NCBI RefSeq assembly: GCF_900112265.1
Contig: NZ_FOLO01000008.1
Coordinates: forward strand, 46,876 to 110,875
Direction of reading: 5' to 3'
Length of the DNA stretch: 64,000 nucleotides
From: Pseudoalteromonas denitrificans DSM 6059
Lineage (GTDB): Bacteria; Pseudomonadota; Gammaproteobacteria; Enterobacterales; Alteromonadaceae
Positions within the stretch are counted from its first letter, which is position 1; every line of letters begins with the position of its first letter. The notes below the pieces were generated by a model, which worked only from the letters and a program-made list of their open reading frames with translations, searched no databases and was not told where the DNA came from. A program made the position numbers and the translations under genes. Below, piece after piece: positions 1 through 7,765 of this stretch.

Positions 1-543
1 CCCTTTTACAGGTACCCATATTTGCATGAAGGCAATGATAGAAAAACAAGAGACCGCATTCGTCAGCATTTGCGAGAGATGAGCTATAAAAATGGTTACG
101 TTACAGTCGATAACTACGATTGGTACATGGATAGCTTACTTCAAAGAGCTTTAGTTAACGGTAAAAAAGTGGATTATGACGCATTAAAGAATGCTTATAT
201 TACTGTTCTTTGGCAGTCCATTCTTTTTTACGATGAAATAGCCAATAAAACTCTAGGGCGATCTCCTAAACACGTATTATTGCTTCATGAAAATGATATG
301 GCTGCTTTATTTATCGATGATTTGATTGAGCATATTCGTGAACAGGGGTGGAAGGTTATTTCTCCTCAGGAGGCATATAAAGATCCTATTGCTTTTACAA
401 TTCCCGATGTTTTATTTAATGGCCAAGGTAGGGTAGCTGCAATTGCTAAAAGTAAAGGATGGGATGAGAAGCTCCTTAGAGATGTCGGCTCAAGTGAAGA
501 CTATTTGGATGACTATTTTAAAAATAACAATGTATTCAAATAA
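1..543 (+). CDS. Polysaccharide deacetylase family protein, 5'-truncated by window edge
   Basis: The reading frame is open from base 1, so only the last 180 codons are present. The retained part starts in an FYRYPYLHEG stretch, the third NodB-type motif, and ends with HVLLLHEND and a GWKVISPQEAYKDP segment that are typical of the C-terminal half of carbohydrate esterase family 4. Such enzymes remove N-acetyl groups from peptidoglycan or other polysaccharides. The catalytic Asp and the metal-binding HxxxH lie upstream of the window, so activity and signal peptide cannot be judged. The family is fairly certain, the substrate unknown. No terminator is obvious in the 233 bases that follow. Confidence 0.75.
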   Translation, partial: PFYRYPYLHEGNDRKTRDRIRQHLREMSYKNGYVTVDNYDWYMDSLLQRALVNGKKVDYDALKNAYITVLWQSILFYDEIANKTLGRSPKHVLLLHENDMAALFIDDLIEHIREQGWKVISPQEAYKDPIAFTIPDVLFNGQGRVAAIAKSKGWDEKLLRDVGSSEDYLDDYFKNNNVFK

Positions 544-776
544 AGTGCCGTATGACAAAGTATAACTGCGGACAAACAACTGAATATGGCGTGAGGTTGT
601 AGAATAATTTAAAAATTTATTTGATGGCCTGAAAACAGGGTTTTAAATGTATTAGTGAAGTCTTGTTTTAAGCTTAGAGTGCGATACAAAAATCCACTTT
701 TTAATTAATTTTGACTTTTAGATAAATTCTACAGGCTCGTTAGATATTAACTAAAGTATTAAAGTGAATTAAGAGA

Positions 777-1826
777 GTGATTTTGGAAATAAGAAAATTA
801 AATACGCTAAGGGGATTAGCCGCACTTATTGTATTTATTACACACTTCAGTGATGCAACAAACTGGCTTGGAGGCGTTTTGGGAGGAAGGGCTGGTCAAT
901 ATGGAGTAATGTTGTTTTTTCTCCTAAGTGGCTTCCTTATGTCTTACCTCTATTTTGACAAAGAATTTAGTAAAGGAAATATACAAGAATATTTTATTGC
1001 CAGATTAGCGAGAGTACTTCCGCTGTATTTATTAGTCGTATTTTTTTCCTATTTATTCACTTTATTAGACATTCAAGCGTTATACAAAATCACAAACATA
1101 AAAGAGCTAGTCTCTCACCTAATGTTCATTTATGGTGAAAGTGTTCTTTGGACAATTTCGCCAGAAATGCAGTTCTATTTAGCATTCATAGTATTTTGGT
1201 TGCTAGCTTCGGAGCGCTCAGGGTATATTTATGTGCTAATAATTTCAATTTTAATACTTTTATTTTTTACAAATTTTCCTCGTATAAATGGTGATATTTA
1301 TGGTTTTAAATATAACTTTTTTCATGTATTTAGAAGCCTTCCTTATTTCTTTGTTGGTCTGATTTTTGGAATGCACTATAGAACTTTCAAAGTACCGAGG
1401 TACCTCTATAAAAACAGATTTGTTTTAGCTCTTTTATTAATCCCGCTAATGTGCCCTGAGTTTTCTCCGATAACATCAGATGCAAAAAATAAGATGTGGC
1501 TAAGTTACGAAGTCTTATTTGTGATGAGCACATTGTTCTTTTGTATTGTATTTTTGGTGCCGAATAATAATATTTTTCTAGCGAACAAGGTTGGAGATTT
1601 TATTGGTAAAATATCCTATTCGTTATATTTATTGCATATGCCCATTATTGCGAAAGTGAATCAATTTGATTTTTCGATAGAGCTTAAGCTTCTGGTGTCT
1701 ATTATTTTGAGTATTGCTACTGCTTACCTCTCGTATAAATACTTTGAAAAACCAGTAGCCAAATTTATTCGAAATTTAGCATTTAACAAAAACACAAGTA
1801 ATAGCATTTCGCTATCATCACTCTGA
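777..1826 (+). CDS. Acyltransferase family 3 membrane protein
   Basis: This is a polytopic inner-membrane protein of 349 residues with about ten hydrophobic helices. It begins LNTLRGLAALIVFITHF, the usual first helix of acyltransferase 3 (OafA/NodX type) proteins, with the conserved Arg and the membrane-proximal His. A late SYSLYLLHMPI segment is also typical of the family. Members transfer acetyl or other acyl groups to surface carbohydrates such as O-antigen. The start is GTG at 777 after a weak purine-rich AAGAGA. It is followed 21 bases later by an M1-like peptidase gene on the same strand, so co-transcription is possible although no functional link is evident. The acceptor is unknown. 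Confidence 0.8.
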   Translation: MILEIRKLNTLRGLAALIVFITHFSDATNWLGGVLGGRAGQYGVMLFFLLSGFLMSYLYFDKEFSKGNIQEYFIARLARVLPLYLLVVFFSYLFTLLDIQALYKITNIKELVSHLMFIYGESVLWTISPEMQFYLAFIVFWLLASERSGYIYVLIISILILLFFTNFPRINGDIYGFKYNFFHVFRSLPYFFVGLIFGMHYRTFKVPRYLYKNRFVLALLLIPLMCPEFSPITSDAKNKMWLSYEVLFVMSTLFFCIVFLVPNNNIFLANKVGDFIGKISYSLYLLHMPIIAKVNQFDFSIELKLLVSIILSIATAYLSYKYFEKPVAKFIRNLAFNKNTSNSISLSSL

Positions 1827-1847
1827 AATTTAATTACAGTAGGATAT

Positions 1848-3212
1848 ATGTTACAAAAAATCTGTTTTTTTCTATTTGTTATTACATCATCGCAGCAATT
1901 GTTTGCTGAAACAGATTTTGTAGAAGCAAGTGAAGTTGACTTTATTCACTACAGAGCCGAATTAGAGCCAAACTTTCAATCTAAGACTGTTTCAGGGACA
2001 GTAGATATTGAATTTATACCTGTTGTTAGCGGTATAAGGCAAATTAGCTTTTCAGCTAAATATAAATCAATAAAATCTATACAAGTCAGAAATATCGGAG
2101 TAAAGCACAAAATAAAAAATGATGTTTTAGTAATCACTTTTGATACGCCATTAGTTGCCAATCAAAAATACGTTGTCTCAGCAGAATATCGTGCTTCACC
2201 TGAGCGTGGAATGAAGTTTTATGATGATCACTTGTTCACTGTCTATCATACAAAAAACTGGCTCATTTCCCATAGTAATATTGCCGACAAAGCAAGTTTT
2301 GAGTTATTGCTTAAGCACAATTCAAATTTGATCTCCGTTGGGAATGGGGAGTTAGTTTCTCAACAACAAAGTAATGGAAAAGTTATTTCGCATTGGTTGC
2401 ATGATACTCCAATGCCCATATATAGCTTTGGCTTTGCACTAGGTAAATTTGAACAGTCAACAAGAGAACTAGGTAAGTACTCGGTTTCTTATTTTTACCG
2501 TAAGAAACGGCTGGATAAATTCAATCATCAAAACGTGAAAGATGTATTTCGTGATGTACCTGACATGCTTTCATTTTTTGAGGGTAAAGCTGGTTTTAAG
2601 CTCCCCAACTTGTCTTATAAGTATGTCATTGTTGAGGGTTACATGGCTCAAGAAGCGACAGGTTTCAGCTTAGTTGGCGAAAAATTTGTGGATACAGTTC
2701 AGCAAGATCCAAATGAAAACTGGTTCATTGCTCATGAGCTAGCTCATGAATGGTGGGGCAACAATATAACTTGCGCAAACTTTTCTCATTTTTGGCTTAA
2801 TGAAGGTTTAGTTCAATTTCTTGTTGCCGCCTATAAACAGCACCTATTTGGGCAAGACGCCTATGAGAAAGAAATCGAAATTGCCAAAAAAAGAGTGAAG
2901 GCAGCAATTGCTAAAGAAAAGGTCTCCGCTGTTGCATTTAGAGAGCAGATTAACGAAAGTGAAATCAATAGAACCATGGCTTATAGCAAAGGAGCTTTAG
3001 TATTTTACATGTTGCGTAATGTATTGGGTGATGAAGTGTTCTGGGAAGCCCTGAAGCACTATAGTACAAAACATAAAAACGGCTCAGTAACCACTACTGA
3101 TTTAAGAGTGGCATTTGAAGCTGTTAGTCGTAAAGACCTTACAGACTTTTTTAGTCGCTGGGTATATGGGGATGAAACTCCTGAGTTTATTCTAAAAGGA
3201 AAGCAACATTGA
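1848..3212 (+). CDS. Short M1-family zinc metallopeptidase, secreted
   Basis: The protein of 454 residues has an N-terminal signal peptide ending near LFAE. An N-terminal beta domain is followed by the M1 (gluzincin) catalytic core. The exopeptidase-type loop reads GYMAQEATGFS near residue 265-275, the zinc site HELAHEWWG lies near residue 295, and the third zinc ligand is in NEGLVQF near 318. A Tyr-containing segment (MAYSKGALVFYML) follows. It lacks the long C-terminal helical domain of full-size aminopeptidase N (about 870 residues), so it resembles the short M1 proteins. Its stop codon overlaps the TTG of the next small ORF, pointing to a shared transcript with the M23 locus. The peptide substrate is unknown. 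Confidence 0.85.
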   Translation: MLQKICFFLFVITSSQQLFAETDFVEASEVDFIHYRAELEPNFQSKTVSGTVDIEFIPVVSGIRQISFSAKYKSIKSIQVRNIGVKHKIKNDVLVITFDTPLVANQKYVVSAEYRASPERGMKFYDDHLFTVYHTKNWLISHSNIADKASFELLLKHNSNLISVGNGELVSQQQSNGKVISHWLHDTPMPIYSFGFALGKFEQSTRELGKYSVSYFYRKKRLDKFNHQNVKDVFRDVPDMLSFFEGKAGFKLPNLSYKYVIVEGYMAQEATGFSLVGEKFVDTVQQDPNENWFIAHELAHEWWGNNITCANFSHFWLNEGLVQFLVAAYKQHLFGQDAYEKEIEIAKKRVKAAIAKEKVSAVAFREQINESEINRTMAYSKGALVFYMLRNVLGDEVFWEALKHYSTKHKNGSVTTTDLRVAFEAVSRKDLTDFFSRWVYGDETPEFILKGKQH

Positions 3213-3349
3213 AAACTTATTTAATCACCTTGCTTAAGTTCCCTAAAAAATACCGTATCACAATTGTTGTTTTAAGTTTCATACTTTTGTTTTTTTTATA
3301 TTTTCGGCAGAGAAAAAAGTCAGTGAAATTATTGAACCCCCATCATTGA
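3209..3349 (+). CDS. Membrane-anchor ORF upstream of M23 peptidase, probably the detached N-terminus
   Basis: A 46-codon frame starts at TTG 3209, overlapping the end of the M1 gene, and encodes a short basic segment followed by one hydrophobic helix (ITIVVLSFILLFFLYF). This is the N-terminal anchor expected for OapA/M23-type murein endopeptidases. After a run of eight T (3290-3297) the expected continuation (FSAEKKVSEIIEPPSL) is in another frame. One extra T would join the two frames. The stop overlaps the ATG of the M23 frame as TGATG (3347-3351), so translational coupling is also possible. The alternatives are a real frameshift, slippage on the T run, or a sequencing error. Confidence 0.5.
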   Translation: MKTYLITLLKFPKKYRITIVVLSFILLFFLYFRQRKKSVKLLNPHH

Positions 3350-4557
3350 TGAAAATAAATGATACAGTGAAAAGAGCTAGGTTAGCGACAGAAAAAAGAA
3401 TCCGAGAGACAAAAGAGGCCACAGATAGAGCTCGAAAAATAACTCCTATTCATTGGCAAACAGCTAAAGTTGGAAACGGTGACTCGTTAGCAAGAATATT
3501 TATACGGCTGGGGTTTAGTGCGCAAACGACCTATGCGGTGATCACAACAAAAGGCGACGAAAGTAAGTTACTTAAAAAACTACGTATAGGTGCTAGCTTA
3601 AAGGTTGGCAGTAACAACACCGGTCAATTAGCGAGGTTAGAATATCAATTATCAACAACTGAAACACTGTACATCAATTTAGTTGGCGACAGCTACCAAT
3701 CTAGTAAAGAAACCAAAGAGGTTGAAATACGAGAAAGCTTAAGTAATGGAGTTATTTCTTCAAATTTTTGGAATGCTGGAGTAAAGGCTGGGCTAAGTGA
3801 CGCTCAAGTTATTAATCTTGCTAATGTATTTAGTTGGGATATCGATTTTTCACAAGATATACGTAAGGGTGATAGTTTCAATGTTATTTACGAAAAAAAG
3901 TATATTGACGGTGAATACATTGGTACTGGTAATATTTTAGCCGCTGAAGTTGTTAACAAAGGGGATACTGTTCAGGCAATACGTTTTACTGACAATGAGT
4001 ATTACACTCCTGATGGCAATAGTATGCGTAAGGCTTTCTTACGTGCCCCAGTGAATTTTAAATACATCAGTTCTAGCTTCAAGCCTAAACGTTTTCACCC
4101 CGTACAAAAACGCTGGAAAGCACATCGCGGTATCGATTATGCTGCCAAAAAAGGGGCACCTGTGGTTGCTGTCAGTAAGGGTAAAGTAACCCATTCAACC
4201 TTTAGTAAATTTAATGGTAATTATGTATTTATTCAACATGGTAATGGTATAGTCACCAAGTACTTACACTTTTCAAAACGTGAAGTTAAAAAAGGCCAAC
4301 GTGTTAAGCAGGGACAAGTAATAGGCTACGTAGGTGACACAGGTTTAGCCGCAGGACCTCATTTACATTATAAGTTTCTGTTAAATGGTGTGCCCAGTAA
4401 TCCACGCACCGTAAAGCTACCTGATGCACAACTTATAGCTAATAAATATAAAGCTCAATTTTTTACATTAGCGAATAAACGAGTTGACGCACTAAATCGA
4501 GCTAGAAGGGAATTGATTTCTAGTCAGGACGCATCATGGGCACCCACGAGTGACTAA
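3349..4557 (+). CDS. M23 family peptidoglycan endopeptidase with OapA/LysM-like N-terminal region
   Basis: The frame encodes 402 residues. A LysM/OapA-like segment (around residues 40-95, GDSLARIFIRLGFSAQTTYAVI) is followed by a beta domain and a C-terminal peptidase M23 (LytM) domain. The M23 zinc ligands are visible: H in HRGIDYA near 260 and the HLHY motif in GPHLHYKF near 340. Such enzymes (MepM/YebA type) cut peptide cross-links in the periplasm to let murein expand. The ATG at 3349 lacks the membrane anchor, which is encoded out of frame just upstream (3209-3349). In related bacteria this gene usually precedes anmK, and a remnant of anmK does follow here. Confidence 0.85.
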   Translation: MKINDTVKRARLATEKRIRETKEATDRARKITPIHWQTAKVGNGDSLARIFIRLGFSAQTTYAVITTKGDESKLLKKLRIGASLKVGSNNTGQLARLEYQLSTTETLYINLVGDSYQSSKETKEVEIRESLSNGVISSNFWNAGVKAGLSDAQVINLANVFSWDIDFSQDIRKGDSFNVIYEKKYIDGEYIGTGNILAAEVVNKGDTVQAIRFTDNEYYTPDGNSMRKAFLRAPVNFKYISSSFKPKRFHPVQKRWKAHRGIDYAAKKGAPVVAVSKGKVTHSTFSKFNGNYVFIQHGNGIVTKYLHFSKREVKKGQRVKQGQVIGYVGDTGLAAGPHLHYKFLLNGVPSNPRTVKLPDAQLIANKYKAQFFTLANKRVDALNRARRELISSQDASWAPTSD

Positions 4558-4595
4558 TATGGTCAAATGAAAATAGATAGTTGGGTTAAATATTA

Positions 4596-4676
4596 CTAGC
4601 TCTTATGTTAGGAACCAGTGCTGACGGTATTGATTTAGCATTAGTTAAATTCAATATTACGAACTTTGAAAATTGA
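4596..4676 (+). pseudogene. anmK: Remnant of anhydro-N-acetylmuramic acid kinase (anmK)
   Basis: A 26-codon open stretch reads LALMLGTSADGIDLALVKF, matching the N-terminal phosphate-binding motif of AnmK (GLMSGTSxDGxDxxLxxF). It has no start codon nearby (an in-frame TAA lies six bases before it) and stops at TGA 4676. The rest of the roughly 370-residue kinase is absent from the following bases. AnmK recycles cell-wall anhydroMurNAc. Its position just after an M23 peptidase matches the usual gene order, so this is best read as decay in place. Loss or relocation of the function cannot be decided from this window. Confidence 0.6.
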
Positions 4677-5054
4677 CGGGTGCTGAATGCAATTAAAATA
4701 AAGACGGAACTATTGATGCTGTAGTTAAATACCATGAATATGAAAAAATGATTAGCCCCAAAAAGATATATGAAAAAACAGGTTTAACGGCGTCTGCGGC
4801 TTTTATCTATCAGAGCGTCAATTCCGCCATTTTCAACATGCTTGATAGCGATAAAATGTATCACGGGAAGCTCCTATGTCTTTACCGGTTTTAGAAATAC
4901 TACCAAGTTCTTGGTCTAAATTTAAAAGCCCTGCTTTTAGTTTTATGATTGGATTGTTAGTATGGATCATTGAGAGTTACCTATTTTGATTTAAGATTTG
5001 ACACCTTAATCAAAGTGGGTAACTCTCGGTTTTTCAAGTTGAGATTAATACATA
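4677..5054. other. Gene-poor stretch with short degenerate coding fragments
   Basis: No intact gene is seen. Short open fragments occur (around 4702-4890 and 4876-4980, plus strand) but I cannot assign them to a family. They may be further debris from the locus that held anmK. A strong hairpin occupies 4972-5027. Confidence 0.4.
4972..5027. repeat. 56-base imperfect palindrome, MITE-like hairpin
   Basis: The outer arms GAGAGTTACC (4972-4981) and GGTAACTCTC (5018-5027) are exact inverse complements. Further in, TTTGATTTAAG pairs with CTTAATCAAA apart from one extra base. The loop is about 9 bases. There is no T run after either arm, so a simple terminator is unlikely. No target-site duplication is visible. 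A miniature inverted-repeat element or a folded intergenic repeat is the likeliest reading. Confidence 0.5.
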
Positions 5055-6047
5055 TTAATTTGCTTTTAAGCCTACCACAACAGCACGAACACGCGTGGTA
5101 TTATCAGGCCAATTTAAATCTTTATAAACAGCTTCACACTTGCCGCCACGGCTAGGTTTCATTGTGGTAATAAATTTAGCTGCACCACTTTCACTTTTAT
5201 CTGTATCTTTTTCAAAGCCCGCATAGCCATAACTAGATTCAGCGCCACAAGATGTTAATACATAATCCGCTCTATCATTTAGATCTGCTGATACATAAGA
5301 AGTTTGACTAGTATCATAATTTCCAGCATGGATCACATTTTCAAGTGTTAAGTTATTTATGTGTCTAGGTAGTTCTAGTAAAAAGGTTTTCAGCGCTCTT
5401 TGATCATGATACTCATGTTGCTTAGATGCGCCACGCCAACCTGTGCCATTGGCTGTAGGTGCATTACTGACTGCTAATTGACCAAACCAGCGAACATTAT
5501 CAGTATAGTTTCTAACTTCCATTCCACCACCAATGACTAAGTTACTTGTCACTTTAGATAAAGTTCGTGTTGCATAAGGTTCTTCTTGCTTACTTGCTGA
5601 TTCTTCAGTTACTAAGATTTTATTTTTCAATTCTGTGGCTGAAATACCATTAATTCTTAAACCAACCGCATATGCTTCTATAGGTGAATTATCAACCCAT
5701 GAATGGTCTTTTACCATCATCTTCCAAGTTTGAAGATGTTCTTTAGAGTTACTATAGTTTAAATCAGGCATAGAGCTGACTAAATATTGTCCTGGATAAT
5801 CTGAACCTTCAAATCCGCCACTAATTGCAACAAAAGTTTCATCTGGTATTTTCACTTCAGCTTTAAAATGACCTGCATTACCTATTCTATTTATTGTTGC
5901 TTTGAAAATAGCGACTTGAATATTTCCTGAAGCATCCGTCATCACAGGGCCAATTTGTGTACCATCAACTGCACTGGCTATACCTGAGGTTGATAGTAAA
6001 ATTCCGCATGATAATAAATATGATAACTTTTTAATTGAAAATTTCAT
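5055..6047 (-). CDS. Secreted protein of unknown function
   Basis: This protein of 330 residues begins with a clear Sec signal peptide (basic start, hydrophobic core, cleavage after GIASA near residue 26), so it should be exported. The body has two related-looking halves, each with a hydrophobic strand followed by VVGLK or VGLRI-type segments (AYAVGLRINGI near 120; RAVVVGLKAN at the end), suggesting a repeated beta domain. I recognise no catalytic motif. Cys residues near the C-terminus (TSCGAE, GGKCEAV) could form a disulphide. It stands alone between a degenerate region and a gene-poor region. Confidence 0.65.
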   Translation of the reverse strand: MKFSIKKLSYLLSCGILLSTSGIASAVDGTQIGPVMTDASGNIQVAIFKATINRIGNAGHFKAEVKIPDETFVAISGGFEGSDYPGQYLVSSMPDLNYSNSKEHLQTWKMMVKDHSWVDNSPIEAYAVGLRINGISATELKNKILVTEESASKQEEPYATRTLSKVTSNLVIGGGMEVRNYTDNVRWFGQLAVSNAPTANGTGWRGASKQHEYHDQRALKTFLLELPRHINNLTLENVIHAGNYDTSQTSYVSADLNDRADYVLTSCGAESSYGYAGFEKDTDKSESGAAKFITTMKPSRGGKCEAVYKDLNWPDNTTRVRAVVVGLKAN

Positions 6048-6588
6048 GTTTCTTCCTTAACTGTTTAAATTACTAACTCATTTAAGAGCTGTGTTGCCAA
6101 CTGGCTGAATACTACTTTACTGAAATAATTAATAATTAATCCTACCCAAGTGGGGGTTATGAAATTCAATTAAGTTATATATCCGTAACCATTCATAATG
6201 CGAGATTTCAGCAAGCCAAATCTGAGTTAGATTCTAGACGTGAAAGTGAATGTGTGGTTATTCCCCTATAAACTTTCACAGCAACGAAGATGATTTAAAT
6301 TGGGCTTGTCGCCTGGAATGTGAGGGGGAAGCAGCTTAGCGTTACCTTTTTAGTTAAGGTAATACATTGGCTAAAAAGATGTCTTGGTCTGATTTCCCTC
6401 TCAGGCTTTGAAATCCGCATTTTGATAGGCTTCGGCATATACAAATAATTTATCGATTTATCAAAGGAACATGTACGGTTTAAGATTTATTGGATGGTAT
6501 TTTTAGAGGACTGAACTTGCTTTTTTGTGGAGAGTTTAGGGTCATTATTTTAGATGAACTAGGGTAGTTAAACTACCCTATATTTATT
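6048..6588. other. Intergenic region with no recognisable gene
   Basis: No start-to-stop frame of useful length or known family is visible here. It contains a perfect 7-bp inverted repeat TTACCTT/AAGGTAA (6342-6348 and 6356-6362) and GTGAAAG/CTTTCAC (6240-6246 and 6273-6279). The composition of 6160-6520 hints at a decayed element, but nothing can be named. Confidence 0.35.
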
Positions 6589-7335
6589 TCAAATTATATT
6601 GTTAGAGGCGGCGATCATGACAGCTTCAGTGCGATTGGCTGCCTCTAGTTTATCAAGTATACCGCTAACAAGCTCTTTCACCCTATCTTTAGAAACATGC
6701 ATTAATCTAGATATTTCAATATTAGTAAAACCTTTAGACATAAAATGTAAACACTCTTTGCTTTTAACGGTTAACTTAGGTTTTTCAAAAATCACATCTG
6801 GGTGATTAAGGCACAATTGCTGAAAAATAATTTGGGCAATCCCGATCAGCTCTAAATGTTTTTTTGTGTAAAACTTCAAAAAATCAGTTTGTGCGCCTGA
6901 ATAATAAAAACTGATAAATCCAGAACCTTTATTACTAAAAGTTGGAATGGATACACCTTGCACTGTATCCACATTTTCAGGTGCCTTTGCTCCTGCTATA
7001 TGTGATCCTAAAATAGAGCCAGAGTGTACTTGAATGGGAGCAACTTCATGCCACAATACTGAATTATTGCTAAATTGGCATTGTTCTAATGCATCTTCAT
7101 AATACCTTGGGTAATGGCTACCTGATTTATTATTATATTCAGGTAACAAGTGAGTGGGAAAGTCAGATATATAATAAAAACTTTCGCCAACTTGAGATAA
7201 ACCTGTAATAAATATGCCGTTAAAACCTAGCTCTTGAGATAAACTAAAAATGGCACTTTTTAATTTAACCAAAGAAGCCGCATTATATAATGTGTTAAGT
7301 GATTTTTTATATTTAGATGAAAAAGAGTGTTCCAT
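6589..7335 (-). CDS. LuxR-family transcriptional regulator
   Basis: The protein has 248 residues. The N-terminal 170 or so residues have the alpha-beta layout of autoinducer-binding domains. The C-terminal domain carries a LuxR-type helix-turn-helix: LTVKSKECLHFMSKGFTNIEISRLMHVSKDRVKELVSGILDKL, with the conserved Glu, the recognition helix and the Asn/Arg tail. No LuxI-type synthase gene is present in the window, so it would be an orphan (solo) regulator or would bind another ligand. It is divergent from the large hybrid sensor gene, with a 430-base spacer that could hold promoters of both. The target genes are unknown. Confidence 0.8.
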   Translation of the reverse strand: MEHSFSSKYKKSLNTLYNAASLVKLKSAIFSLSQELGFNGIFITGLSQVGESFYYISDFPTHLLPEYNNKSGSHYPRYYEDALEQCQFSNNSVLWHEVAPIQVHSGSILGSHIAGAKAPENVDTVQGVSIPTFSNKGSGFISFYYSGAQTDFLKFYTKKHLELIGIAQIIFQQLCLNHPDVIFEKPKLTVKSKECLHFMSKGFTNIEISRLMHVSKDRVKELVSGILDKLEAANRTEAVMIAASNNII

Positions 7336-7765
7336 GACTCATACCTGTAGTCCATTTTTGATAAATAGAACTATAGAGCGCTCATAAATAACCGAGTATC
7401 AGTTGAGCGCCAATTATTATTAAGATCACGACAACATATGATTGACTATCAAAGAGTCGCCAGAAATAGTGATATAACGACATTTTTATCAATAAATTGT
7501 TTTGATTCACTTTTATGTAGTGAAAAATGAATAAACAGCAGGTTTAAATAAAAAAATTAACATTAAAACACAAAAAACTTTACTTTCTACAGGCGGAAAC
7601 TTTATATTGCACAAAGTAAGTACCTAATACCTGTTTTTTAATCTAGGTATTTATATCGTTAAACTTATATAAAAATAATGCGATTGGGTATTGATGTCAT
7701 GTCTTTATCTACTTCGCACCTCACTATCTGGTACGAATGTAGGTTGTAATAAAAGTGAATCATTA
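7336..7765. other. Divergent intergenic region between luxR-type gene and hybrid sensor gene
   Basis: This AT-rich spacer has no recognisable gene. It must contain the promoters of the two divergent regulators. I see no convincing operator or RNA structure. A longer frame upstream of 7766 (TTG at 7691) adds residues that disrupt the signal peptide, so it is treated as untranslated. Confidence 0.4.

Noticed and set aside
6048..6588. Possible decayed group II intron or insertion sequence, from short GTACGG- and GTGTG-like stretches
   Set aside because: There is no reverse transcriptase or transposase frame and no convincing domain V fold, so it cannot be supported from sequence.
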